From NCBI RefSeq assembly GCF_905120355.1, contig NZ_CAJHOB010000004.1:124001-188000 (forward strand): a DNA stretch of 64,000 bases. Reading direction: 5' to 3'. Below the pieces are notes generated by a model. That model did no database searches. It was given only the letters and a program-made list of their open reading frames with translations, and was not told the DNA's origin. Below are positions 39,825 through 48,170 of the stretch, piece by piece (the first letter of the stretch is position 1; each line of letters begins with the position of its first letter). The stretch comes from Azonexus hydrophilus. Lineage in GTDB: Bacteria > Pseudomonadota > Gammaproteobacteria > Burkholderiales > Rhodocyclaceae. A program made the position numbers and the translations under genes.

Positions 39825-40577
39825 ATGCCATCGAGACACCACAAAATCACAAAGACAAAAGCAAAAGCTGCACTTTTAACAGTGGCATTAACACTCCTAG
39901 GGGGCTGCGCGAACGGCTTTAGTGACTTTTACACACAGAATGTGAACAGCATCGAGGCCGAAAGAGAACTAATACTTTTAAAAGCAGGCGAAATGCCAAT
40001 AATTTATGAGAGTGACAACCCAGACCGCGACATCGACATATTAAAATCAAAAAATCACGTACTAATTGGGCACTCGCTATTTAACGGAAAAATTCACTCA
40101 AAAGACCTACTTATACAGCAGGCAACAAAAGTTAAGGCTACGCACGTAGTTTACACTTCAAAATACACGAATAGCCAGATCACTAGCTCTCCGCTGATAC
40201 TACCTAATGGATTTGGTGGATTTTCGTCGACTACAATGATAGGCCAACAGTTACGCTTCGACCAATTAGCAGCATTTATGGCAAAGTCAAAAACAAAACC
40301 TAGATTTGGCATTGGCCCGGAAGATTTAAATCCAGAAACAAGGAAAAATCTAGGGACAAATAAAGGAGTACTGGTGATGATCGTATTCGATGACACGCCA
40401 GCATTCAACGCTAACTTATTCAAGGGCGACGTTATAACCCATGTCAATAACAGAGAGGTATTGAATACGGAGCACCTAGGAAGGGTACTCAATGCAATTC
40501 CAGAAGATACGAAAACTGTTGATCTATCAATCCTAAGAGATGGAAAGACAATCGACCTTGTATTAAATCTAAAATAA
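39825..40577 (+). CDS. PDZ-domain lipoprotein
   Basis: 250 residues. A basic N-terminus (KITKTKAKAA) and hydrophobic helix end in the lipobox LLGGC, so it is probably a lipoprotein. The middle is unrecognised (INSIEAERELILLKAGEMPI-like region). The C-terminal 90 residues form a PDZ-like domain (NKGVLVMIVFDDTPAFNANL, FKGDVITHVNNREV, TVDLSILRDGKTIDL) without a protease domain. GAGGAAG lies before the ATG. It is the third gene of the AT-rich cassette, which is closed by the terminator at 40659. Confidence 0.75.
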   Translation: MPSRHHKITKTKAKAALLTVALTLLGGCANGFSDFYTQNVNSIEAERELILLKAGEMPIIYESDNPDRDIDILKSKNHVLIGHSLFNGKIHSKDLLIQQATKVKATHVVYTSKYTNSQITSSPLILPNGFGGFSSTTMIGQQLRFDQLAAFMAKSKTKPRFGIGPEDLNPETRKNLGTNKGVLVMIVFDDTPAFNANLFKGDVITHVNNREVLNTEHLGRVLNAIPEDTKTVDLSILRDGKTIDLVLNLK

Positions 40578-40658
40578 GGACCACACCAGACCGATAGTTC
40601 ATCTGCAAACATTTTCGGCGAAAATCATTACTCTTAGCAATAGATCACTGAAAAACAA

Positions 40659-40691
40659 GCCCCCGACAGGAATACCTCTCGGGGGTTTTTC
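40659..40691 (+). terminator. Terminator closing the AT-rich cassette (copy 1)
   Basis: A CCCCCGA...TCGGGGG stem is followed by TTTTTCTTT, then TATGGAGTCC. The whole block recurs with variation at 41417. Confidence 0.8.
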
Positions 40692-40764
40692 TTTATGGAG
40701 TCCATCGCGAATACACCCCCTCCTGCACACACCTGCCTCATATGCTTAAACACTGGAGAGTCAA

Positions 40765-41172
40765 ATGCTCGTCATCACTGACCAAACCCAAACTACCGCA
40801 ATCAGTAACCTGCCCCTGAGGCAACTCATTGAACAACGAATTAATGAACGGAATGAATACTGCTCAGGGGACCCCGATGAACTCGGTCCCATCATCGTCA
40901 TCGAGCCTATCGATACCGTGCGCGATCTTGAGGCAGTCACGGGCTTTTCAATCATCGAAGGGCTATTCGACGATTCCCGCTTTGGTGACGAGAATTTCGC
41001 CCCCTCGTTCGAGTTCGCAGAATCCCATGGGGATCACCTGTTCGAACTGGTCTATATCGTCAGCGATGGCGGATATGGCTACGACATCTTCATCCAGAAC
41101 ACCCCCGGCATTGATCCCGTTCTACTTGCATTTTGTCAGGCCTATGCCACACAAAACCCAGATCAACTGTAA
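40765..41172 (+). CDS. Hypothetical acidic protein
   Basis: 135 residues, strongly acidic, GGAGAG upstream. Features: LRQLIEQRINERNEYCSGD, PIIVIEPIDTVRDLEAVTGF, FELVYIVSDGGYGYDIFIQN. No family recognised; the small acidic character would suit an antirestriction or DNA-mimic role, but that is speculation. Confidence 0.6.
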   Translation: MLVITDQTQTTAISNLPLRQLIEQRINERNEYCSGDPDELGPIIVIEPIDTVRDLEAVTGFSIIEGLFDDSRFGDENFAPSFEFAESHGDHLFELVYIVSDGGYGYDIFIQNTPGIDPVLLAFCQAYATQNPDQL

Positions 41173-41260
41173 ACCACCACCACCACCCTGCACTTCTCAA
41201 TCCAAGCCGCCCTGGCCATCACGGTCTCGGCGGCATTAGTCATTTATGGAGGACAACAAT

Positions 41261-41377
41261 ATGCAAAACCCGAACATTTCCGTTGCCCAGCAAATGGGCT
41301 TGGTCCCGATGCCTAAGCCGATGAAGAACCGGCAAGAGGTCTGCTGGCTACTTTCACAGCACCGGAAATGTGGCTAA
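41261..41377 (+). CDS. Very small protein, 38 aa
   Basis: ATG preceded by an excellent TGGAGGACAACAAT. The product contains SVAQQMGLVPMPKPMKNRQE and CWLLSQHRKCG. Support is the ribosome-binding site and the gene-free space around it. Unrecognised. Confidence 0.45.
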   Translation: MQNPNISVAQQMGLVPMPKPMKNRQEVCWLLSQHRKCG

Positions 41378-41416
41378 GACTTCGACACCGATCAAACCCC
41401 ATCCTACCAATCAACC

Positions 41417-41456
41417 GCCCCCGACAGGTTTCAGCCTCTCGGGGGTTTCCTTTTTT
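41417..41456 (+). terminator. Terminator (copy 2 of the 40659 block)
   Basis: CCCCCGA...TCGGGGG stem then TTTCCTTTTTT and TGGAGTCC. The end of the block supplies the ribosome-binding site of the next gene. Confidence 0.75.
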
Positions 41457-41466
41457 GGAGTCCTGT

Positions 41467-41664
41467 ATGTCACATAGCAGTAATAAGCAACACCCCCTCG
41501 TCGCTGAGATGGTGGCCAGCCTGGATGAAACGCAACGCGAAGCATACGAAGAACGCGCCGCAATTCTGGAATTCGATGCCGGTGTCGATCGACACCTGGC
41601 TGAAGCATGGGCGCTGCTGGAAGTCATCAAAAAATACAGATGGAACGAATCGAATCAACTTTGA
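41467..41664 (+). CDS. Small hypothetical protein, 65 aa
   Basis: ATG 41467 has TTGGAGTCC upstream; the longer frame from 41368 crosses the terminator and is unlikely. The product is helical and acidic (LVAEMVASLDETQREAYEER, VDRHLAEAWALLEVIKKYRW). Unrecognised. Confidence 0.55.
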   Translation: MSHSSNKQHPLVAEMVASLDETQREAYEERAAILEFDAGVDRHLAEAWALLEVIKKYRWNESNQL

Positions 41665-41738
41665 AAAGGCGCTCTTCCTGCCACCTTATATGAAGGACTA
41701 CTTCATGAAGCACTATCAACCAACACAGAGGATTCAGC

Positions 41739-42218
41739 ATGCAAGATCAGCAAACCACTCTCGCCACCGAAATAAGCATCGTCAAGGTGGATACCTGCCC
41801 AAGCCTGTCCGGAAGGTCACAACTGAGCTACCAGATTGCCAAGGGCACCTCAGGCGATATCCACTTTCGCATCACACAGAACACGGGCAGCGGTCAGTTC
41901 AACGCTGACTGGATTTCGCTGGACGATATCGAAGCCATCATTTCAGCAATACCCCCCGAGAGAGCGCTGTCATCTACGGCGCTGCTGCCGCTATACAGAG
42001 GCAAGAGCAGCAATAGCCCAGCCTTCCTCTTCGCCGCGTTGAAAGCTGAAGCTTTGGTGATCTCACAGGATGACAAAGACAAAGGCTATCTGTCTGGGGA
42101 CATCAAGGCCTTCCGGCAGTCAGCTATCTCGATGAACACGCAGCAAGCATCACCCCCGGATCAAGACCAGGCAACGAGCCATAAAGCCACGCCGCGTAAA
42201 ACCAAGAGAGCAAATTGA
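41739..42218 (+). CDS. Hypothetical protein of the element
   Basis: 159 residues with AGAGGA upstream. N-terminal half is beta-rich (SQLSYQIAKGTSGDIHFRIT; DWISLDDIEAIISAIPPERA), and the C-terminus is basic (HKATPRKTKRAN), which could contact nucleic acid. No family recognised. Confidence 0.6.
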   Translation: MQDQQTTLATEISIVKVDTCPSLSGRSQLSYQIAKGTSGDIHFRITQNTGSGQFNADWISLDDIEAIISAIPPERALSSTALLPLYRGKSSNSPAFLFAALKAEALVISQDDKDKGYLSGDIKAFRQSAISMNTQQASPPDQDQATSHKATPRKTKRAN

Positions 42219-42226
42219 TCACTGGC

Positions 42227-42394
42227 ATGACTGCCGCCATGGTCACCGCTGCATTGCTCGGGATGTGCTTCAGCACGACAAGATGGCTGGGCATCGCTGC
42301 TACATCGGCCCTCGCCTTTGACCGGCCTTGGCTGGCAGCAGTCGTCGGCTTATGCATTGCAGCCTGGATTTACCTCTTCAAGTTTCGTAAGTAA
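42227..42394 (+). CDS. Small membrane protein, 55 aa
   Basis: Two hydrophobic helices (AAMVTAALLGMCFS; AAVVGLCIAAWIYLF) and a basic end KFRK. Start uncertain: ATG 42227, or TTG 42215 overlapping the previous stop. Unrecognised. Confidence 0.45.
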   Translation: MTAAMVTAALLGMCFSTTRWLGIAATSALAFDRPWLAAVVGLCIAAWIYLFKFRK

Positions 42395-42416
42395 CCACAC
42401 TCAAAGGAGCATCACC

Positions 42417-42527
42417 ATGTACGAATATCATCTGCAATCTGTCATCAGCAAAATGCTGGAACTCGAAACACCTGAACTGTTCATCCCGACAGCTCATTCC
42501 ATGGCGGTATCTCATTTCGAACAGTGA
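42417..42527 (+). CDS. Very small protein, 36 aa
   Basis: AAAGGAGCATCACC precedes the ATG. Product MYEYHLQSVISKMLELETPE and a short tail. Supported only by the ribosome-binding site and position. Confidence 0.4.
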   Translation: MYEYHLQSVISKMLELETPELFIPTAHSMAVSHFEQ

Positions 42528-42584
42528 ATATCAGCAAACCGCATTACCGCATCACCTGATCTGCCAGCGGCAGATATCCCATAG

Positions 42585-42596
42585 CCCCCCCCTCCC
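42585..42596 (-). repeat. Intergenic G-tract, minus strand
   Basis: Eight C, T, three C on the plus strand; one of five similar tracts in the element. Confidence 0.5.
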
Positions 42597-42671
42597 ACAA
42601 GCACAAAATCTGAGCAGTATCAAACCCGCATCCGTTAGCACGGAGGCATCTGCACGCCATTTTTAGCGGCA

Positions 42672-42686
42672 GGGAGGGGGTTGCAC
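42672..42686 (+). repeat. Intergenic G-tract before ardB
   Basis: GGGAGGGGGTTGCAC, the same G-A-G-T(A/T)GCA shape as at 43171 and 45715. Confidence 0.5.
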
Positions 42687-42707
42687 ACCATTCTTTCAGG
42701 GATTTAT

Positions 42708-43130
42708 ATGCACGAAACGAGCGCACACTTCATTAATTCAACCATCGTCCAGGAAGCAGAACGACTGGATGTTGCTGACAAACATTTCGGCATCCGCTTT
42801 CCGATCAACGTAGAACCCATGATCTTTCAGTTCGCATCACAGCTTGCGCCTTCATACACCGGTGGATACTGGCACTTCTACACCTTGACTAACGGCGGCT
42901 TCTTCATGGCACCAAACATGGACGAAACATTCGACGTCATCGCCGACAATGGGTATTCGGGCAATCTGTCGGCGGAAGCGCTCGGGATCACGGCATGCCT
43001 GTACGCATTCAGCAACCTGTCCTTTGGCGAAGGCGTGTTCGCTGAAACGTGTGCAGAGCACTACCACCAGTTACTTGACTTCGCCATGATGCACCCCGAG
43101 GTTGGAGAAATCCGGGCAGCAATAGACTGA
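42708..43130 (+). CDS. Antirestriction protein, ArdB/KlcA family
   Basis: 140 residues. FASQLAPSYTGGYWHFYTLT followed by NGGFFMAPNMDE is the family hallmark, with AEALGITACLYAFSNLSF after it. ArdB/KlcA proteins from plasmids and islands protect incoming DNA from type I restriction. ATG 42708 has AGGGA upstream; the TTG 42681 extension is not supported. Confidence 0.88.
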   Translation: MHETSAHFINSTIVQEAERLDVADKHFGIRFPINVEPMIFQFASQLAPSYTGGYWHFYTLTNGGFFMAPNMDETFDVIADNGYSGNLSAEALGITACLYAFSNLSFGEGVFAETCAEHYHQLLDFAMMHPEVGEIRAAID

Positions 43131-43170
43131 CCCACCGAACCTGCTCCCACCTGCCCCCCCTGCAGATTAA

Positions 43171-43194
43171 GGGGTGGTGGGGGGAGGGGTAGCA
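43171..43194 (+). repeat. Intergenic G-tract before the 43322 gene
   Basis: GGGGTGGTGGGGGGAGGGG then TAGCA; a seven-C run at 43154-43160 could pair with it. Could form a hairpin or a G-quadruplex. Confidence 0.55.
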
Positions 43195-43321
43195 ACGAAC
43201 GCCGTTCAGAAAAAAATCTGTGCTTAACTACATTGCCAGTTGGTCCATGGCGCAAGACATAGCTACTCTCAAAACGAATTTCATCCACACCGGGCCCTAT
43301 TGATTTGAGACCATAAACACC

Positions 43322-44113
43322 ATGCATGAAAAATACGAAACGACGTACTTCGCCGACGACAGAACAGTCACGATTGATGAAGCAGTCGCAAAGTTGATCG
43401 GCTGGATGCGTACCGAGCGGCGGATTCCACATTTGCAGGTCACCCTCGATGGAATTGATCGAACTCAGTTCGTTCGACTTTATCGACTGCCCGAGCCTTT
43501 GATGAAAATCATCCACGACGAACGTGAAACTGCCCGGCTAAAACTTTTCGAAGCTGCAGATGCATGGTTCGCAAGCACAAAGTCGTCTGAATTCTCTGAC
43601 AAGAAACGCAACGAGCTCTTTGAAATCGTCGCTGCTCGCGAGGCCGACTTCGATTATTGGGACAACATCGGCGAGCAAGCAGCAAAGTACTTCAAAGCCA
43701 TTGAAGCAAGCTTGGACAGGAAAAACAGCCCGCTCAAAACTGACAGGAGCAACCCTGACCTGATAGTCACGGCAAGCCTGCGTGACTGGGCGAAGCGGCA
43801 ATTCAAAATCGATATCGACGAACAGGACCCGGCGAAGGTAGCCAAGCCAAGGAACAAAGGCCAACTCGTTTGCCGTGTCATCCTGAAAACAATCACTGAA
43901 CTCGGCTATGAACCTACGGAGCTCCCCAAGACTCACACCAGCAACAGAGGGGGAATTAAAGCCGAAGTCCGCAAACAGCTTGTGACTCCAGGTTCTCAGC
44001 TATTCCAGCACCCAGAGCGCTCGACAGAACACCAGAAGCGATACGAAACCAAGCTCTTCAACAGACAATGGGAAAATCTTCTGAAAGCCAAAAAGATCGG
44101 CTATACCCTCTGA
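43322..44113 (+). CDS. Hypothetical protein upstream of the VapE-like gene
   Basis: 263 residues, not recognised. Visible features: VTIDEAVAKLIGWMRTERRI, a charged helical centre (ETARLKLFEAADAWFASTKS; READFDYWDNIGEQAAKYF), and a basic C-terminus (KRYETKLFNRQWENLLKAKK). The position 92 bp before the ATPase suggests a role in element replication. Confidence 0.6.
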   Translation: MHEKYETTYFADDRTVTIDEAVAKLIGWMRTERRIPHLQVTLDGIDRTQFVRLYRLPEPLMKIIHDERETARLKLFEAADAWFASTKSSEFSDKKRNELFEIVAAREADFDYWDNIGEQAAKYFKAIEASLDRKNSPLKTDRSNPDLIVTASLRDWAKRQFKIDIDEQDPAKVAKPRNKGQLVCRVILKTITELGYEPTELPKTHTSNRGGIKAEVRKQLVTPGSQLFQHPERSTEHQKRYETKLFNRQWENLLKAKKIGYTL

Positions 44114-44204
44114 CCCAAAAATTGTGCACTAGGGGATAGTTGAAGGGGGACACCCACTCAGGCCGAAACTCCTCATCGCCGTAACCAATCAAGGAGAAAC
44201 GACG

Positions 44205-45665
44205 ATGAGTAGCAAGCTAGCCACTTCTTTCAACCCAGCCCAGTTGAAGCCCCCCCTTAAGCCAAACATCGAGGGCACCCACCTTCGAGAAACCACGAGC
44301 ATTGCGACCACAGAAGTAGCGAACGATCAGCCGTTCGTTCGCTCTAACGCGAAAAATGACGTCACCCTCCAGGAGCCGCAACGGGTTGAATACGTCACTG
44401 AACTCGATCGGCATCCAGCACTTGATCCTGCTCGCTTCCCCAATCGTCCCCATGGCCAGCACGCACCACCGACCACAGCTAGCAACGTCGCCTACATACT
44501 CAAAGAGCATGGCATTTCCATACGTTACAACGTCATAAAAAAACAGCCTGAGATTCTTTGGGAGGGGCAACGGGGCGTATCCGAAAATCTGTCCTCTACC
44601 GCACTGAATGTGGTCATGAGTCTGATGCTCAAGAACCATATGTCCCCCACTCAGGTGCCAGCGATGCTTGAGGTGATTGCCAATCAAAACCCATACAGCC
44701 CGGCAGCAGATTGGATCAACAGTAGGCAGTGGGATGGCATAGATCGCCTCCAGGATTTCTGCGGCACGCTAACCGAGAGGTCTGACTTCTCTGCCGAGCT
44801 GAAAAAGACGTTGATTCACCGTTGGCTGATCAGCGCCGTGGCCGCCGTCCTAATGGAAAATGGCTTTCGCTGTCGCGGCATTCTGACGCTACAAGGGCCA
44901 CAATCGATCGGCAAGACGAGTTGGATTCGGAAACTGATCGATGTCCCTGAACTGCAAAAAGATTTAATCCGAATTGACCATCATCTTGACGCGGGCAACA
45001 AGGACTCAAAACTTACCGCGATCAGCCACTGGATCGTTGAGATAGGAGAACTCGACAGCAGCCTGAAAAAGGACGTCGCCCGCCTGAAAGGCTTCATCAC
45101 CAGCGACCGGGATAAAATTCGGCGCCCCTACGCTCGCGGTGATTCCGAGTATCCACGCAGGACTGTCTTCTGTGCATCGGTCAACGATCACGCATTCCTA
45201 GTCGATCAAACAGGGAACAGTCGGTTCTGGACGATCCCTGTCACTGCGATCAAATACCAGCACGACGTCGATATGCAGCAACTTTTTGCCCAGGTGGCTG
45301 TTGATTACAAAAACGGCGTTCCTTGGTGGCTGACGCAAGAGGAAGAACAGCTACTGGAACATCACAATAAGGACCATCGGACTGTCAGCATCATCCGAGA
45401 ACGACTTATCGCGGCAATCAATACAGACCCTTTACCTACGCAAAAGGAGACAAAACCCTACACCGCCGGTCAGGCACTTGGGCAGATCGGCTACGAACGA
45501 CCAAGCAACCAGCAGTGCAAGGAGGCCGCTACAGTCCTGCGCGAGATGTTGGGCGAACCAAAGAAAATCCAAGGCAATTACAAATGGCGCATCCCTTTCA
45601 GAGAGTTCAACAGCTTTGGTTCGAGCTGGTACCAGCCAGCACCAGATCCTGATGACCTCTACTGA
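44205..45665 (+). CDS. VapE-family P-loop ATPase
   Basis: 486 residues, virulence-associated protein E family (PF05272). NPYSPAADWINSRQWDGIDR marks the domain start; the Walker A is LQGPQSIGKTSWIRK near residue 230; WIVEIGELDSSLKKDVARLK carries the Walker B region; RRTVFCASVNDHAFLVDQTG and SRFWTIPV are typical. These proteins are helicase-like and common on prophages, satellites and islands, where they serve replication. AAGGAG precedes the ATG. Confidence 0.88.
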   Translation: MSSKLATSFNPAQLKPPLKPNIEGTHLRETTSIATTEVANDQPFVRSNAKNDVTLQEPQRVEYVTELDRHPALDPARFPNRPHGQHAPPTTASNVAYILKEHGISIRYNVIKKQPEILWEGQRGVSENLSSTALNVVMSLMLKNHMSPTQVPAMLEVIANQNPYSPAADWINSRQWDGIDRLQDFCGTLTERSDFSAELKKTLIHRWLISAVAAVLMENGFRCRGILTLQGPQSIGKTSWIRKLIDVPELQKDLIRIDHHLDAGNKDSKLTAISHWIVEIGELDSSLKKDVARLKGFITSDRDKIRRPYARGDSEYPRRTVFCASVNDHAFLVDQTGNSRFWTIPVTAIKYQHDVDMQQLFAQVAVDYKNGVPWWLTQEEEQLLEHHNKDHRTVSIIRERLIAAINTDPLPTQKETKPYTAGQALGQIGYERPSNQQCKEAATVLREMLGEPKKIQGNYKWRIPFREFNSFGSSWYQPAPDPDDLY

Positions 45666-45714
45666 GCCCTGTTACTTCGAAATCTGCCACCACCTCCTCC
45701 ACCAGCAAAAAAAA

Positions 45715-45735
45715 GGGGGGGGGAGGGGGTAGCAC
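45715..45735 (+). repeat. Intergenic G-tract after the VapE-like gene
   Basis: Nine G, A, five G, then TAGCACC, preceded by eight A (45707-45714). Confidence 0.55.
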
Positions 45736-45762
45736 CTGCACTGAAAGCAAGTGGAGTAAATT

Positions 45763-46095
45763 ATGCACCACAAGAACGCAGTACCTCTGCCGCCTGATCA
45801 GCACATCAACAATGAACCTAAAGACATTTCAGCGGAATCCGCTCAATTTTTCGAGGAATTACACAACATACTCGTTGCGCGAATAGCTTCTCTTGAACCC
45901 AATCGACCAACCCCCTACACCGCCAAGGAATTATGCGGAGAAGAAGTCTGGGAAATTTTCAAAAACGCTGGTGATCATCTGCCCAACAAGATCGGACAAA
46001 CGATCTCACACTGGACCGACACAAAGCGCCTTCCTATAAGGAAGAGCCCTACAAAAAATAGTGCAAACGCTTTGCAATATTGGATTGTCTTGTAA
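45763..46095 (+). CDS. Small hypothetical protein downstream of the VapE-like gene
   Basis: 110 residues. YTAKELCGEEVWEIFKNAGD, then IGQTISHWTDTKRLPIRKSP, suggests a small DNA-binding (winged-helix-like) fold, as often follows primase/helicase genes; that is inferred. GGAG lies before the ATG. Confidence 0.6.
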   Translation: MHHKNAVPLPPDQHINNEPKDISAESAQFFEELHNILVARIASLEPNRPTPYTAKELCGEEVWEIFKNAGDHLPNKIGQTISHWTDTKRLPIRKSPTKNSANALQYWIVL

Positions 46096-46810
46096 AGCTC
46101 AGATGTAGAAGTCCGGAAATGGGAAACAAATTTCTCACTGGGTGTGAGAAATCCATCCCATTTCCTCCTTGCGGCGCCGCTGCCCCCCTCCCCCCACCTG
46201 CACCTGCGCCCACTCAAGCGCTGTGCCACCTGCACCCCGACGCGTCACGCCATCACCTGCCCCATCGGCACCGCCCAATCGCTCCACCTGCGCCCAAGAC
46301 GCTAGCACCCTGCGCCCCGTCGTCGCCGCCCCCGAACACACCCCCACCCCCTCATCTGTATCCAGCATCACCCGGCGTCGATCCTTCATTTCATCGATCA
46401 CTAACATCGCAGCCGGTTAGCAAATCGCAGCAGCGGCCTTGGGTTTGCTGCCCAAAATTCTGTTTTGAACTTGCACAGAAGTATTACAGACGCGCACAAA
46501 CGGCAGCGCCCCGACGAGGCATCCTGAAATCTGTGATGCAAAGCCGACCCGATCTCATATGTGTGGCTCGCGCAAGCTCCCAAGGAGCCCTCTAGCGATG
46601 CATATCCAATATCGCAGCGGCTCTGTAGATGCCAAACGCCCGTTCCTTTGTCGAGTATCGGGCGTGTGCCCCACATTTATCAGGCCACGAACAATCTCCG
46701 CCATCTCCCTGGCAACGGGAGAACGGCATACCCCCTTTGAATTTCCCATGCCCATGCGATCGCGCCAGCATCCATTGGGATTTCACATTGCAATATGAAA
46801 GGAAGTGATC
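46096..46810. other. Gene-poor 0.7 kb before the integrase
   Basis: I see no supported gene. The left part is C-rich and low in complexity (CCCCCCTCCCCCC at 46183-46195, repeated CACCTG). Short frames exist on both strands but have no ribosome-binding site or recognisable content. It may hold regulatory DNA for the integrase. Confidence 0.5.
46183..46195 (-). repeat. Intergenic G-tract, minus strand, before the integrase
   Basis: Six C, T, six C on the plus strand, followed by ACCTGCACC. Fifth member of the G-tract set. Confidence 0.5.
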
Positions 46811-47995
46811 ATGCCTATCGTCAGCATGGACCAAGCTTTCGTCAGGTCTGCGCAGTGTCCCGACGCCAAAAGCAAGATTGACTACTACGACCAAGCGATC
46901 ACCGGCTTCATGCTGGAGGTTCGACATACGGGTGGCAAAACCTATTACCTGCGGTATCGGGATGACCGTGGAAAATTGCGCCAGCACAAGATCGGTGACG
47001 CGAAAAGTCTGACCTACGACAAAGCTCGGCAAGTCGCTCAACGACTTCGTTCTCGTGTTGTATTGGGTGAAAACCCTGCCGAAGATCGAAAGGTATTGCG
47101 CACCATTCCGACGTTGCTAGAGGTCGTTGAGCAGCGATACATCCCGAACATTCAGCAGCATCGGCGCAACTACAGTTCCACCCTCAGTTTCCTCCACAAG
47201 CATCTGCTGCCAGCTTTGGGGCATTTGCACTTGGACGAGATCACCCCGGAGAAAATTTCTGAGGTGCATGTTGCCTTGCGTGACAGTGGCTATGCGCTGG
47301 CTACTGCCAATCGCTTGCCAATCTTCATGAAGACAATCTACAACCTGTGTCGCCGCCAGAAGGTGCCGGGTGCTACCCCGAATCCAGCCAACGAGGTGCA
47401 ATTGTTTCAGGTCAACAATGCTCGGGAACGGTATCTGACGCCCGAGGAAATTCAGCGACTCAGGGAAGCGTTGGAACTGAGCGAGAACCCCCAACTGCGA
47501 TACATCGTGCCCTTGCTGTTGCTGCTCGGCTGCCGCAAGCGCGAATTGCTCGATGCTCGGTGGGAATATGTCGATCTGGAACGCCGACTTTTGTACGTAC
47601 CGCTGTCCAAATCTGGAAAGCCACGGAACATTCCTCTATCGCTACAGGCGGTGGAAATGTTCAAGCAGCTTCCACGATGGAGGGGCTGCCCTTTCGTCAT
47701 TCCCAATCCCAAAACCCTGAAACCCTATGTCTCCCTGTATGAGCCTTGGCATGTTGCTCGCAAACGCGCGGGGCTTGAAGATGTTCGGATACACGATCTG
47801 CGACATACCGCCGCCAGCATGCTGGTTCAGGCCAATATCCCCATCTACACGGTCTCGAAGATTCTCGGACACACGCAGTTGAAGACGACAGAGCGGTACT
47901 CCCATTTGGCAGACGATTCTTTGCTTGCTGCTGCTGACACTGCCGCCAATGCCATGGCAAACGTTTGGGCCACCTCAAAATCTTCACCGGTGTAG
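46811..47995 (+). CDS. Tyrosine recombinase/integrase
   Basis: 394 residues. The N-terminal arm-binding region has FMLEVRHTGGKTYYLRYRDD (DUF4102-like). The core-binding domain is about 105-190. The catalytic domain has Arg in LLGCRKRELLDARW (near 240), Lys in LSKSGKPRNIPL, HDLRHTAA (near 329), LGHTQLKTTERYSH with nucleophile Tyr (near 365). All catalytic positions are present. AAAGGAAG precedes the ATG. It lies 240 bp from the right repeat, as expected for an enzyme that uses the aceA 3' end as its attachment site. Confidence 0.94.
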   Translation: MPIVSMDQAFVRSAQCPDAKSKIDYYDQAITGFMLEVRHTGGKTYYLRYRDDRGKLRQHKIGDAKSLTYDKARQVAQRLRSRVVLGENPAEDRKVLRTIPTLLEVVEQRYIPNIQQHRRNYSSTLSFLHKHLLPALGHLHLDEITPEKISEVHVALRDSGYALATANRLPIFMKTIYNLCRRQKVPGATPNPANEVQLFQVNNARERYLTPEEIQRLREALELSENPQLRYIVPLLLLLGCRKRELLDARWEYVDLERRLLYVPLSKSGKPRNIPLSLQAVEMFKQLPRWRGCPFVIPNPKTLKPYVSLYEPWHVARKRAGLEDVRIHDLRHTAASMLVQANIPIYTVSKILGHTQLKTTERYSHLADDSLLAAADTAANAMANVWATSKSSPV

Positions 47996-48170
47996 CGTGA
48001 CCTTGGGCAAAATTCTCCCTTTGTCAGCCTCTTCCCCTCCCCAGCTTTGCAACCCAGTGGGTAGGTGGTGGGTGTCGGCTTGGCACCAACCGAAAAATCC
48101 GGAATTCCACTCAGTACCGATGCACCTCTACATACTGTCAGCTCGTTGAAATACTGTGGGTGGCAAGGTA

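Noticed and set aside
41368-41466. N-terminal extension of the 65-residue protein
   Set aside because: It runs through a terminator hairpin; the ribosome-binding site and product start at 41467.
40659-45735. CRISPR-like repeats in the element
   Set aside because: The repeated blocks are terminators and G-tracts without regular spacing or spacers.
46080-46595. 171-codon frame in the C-rich region
   Set aside because: Pro/Cys-rich low-complexity product, no ribosome-binding site, overlaps the preceding gene end.
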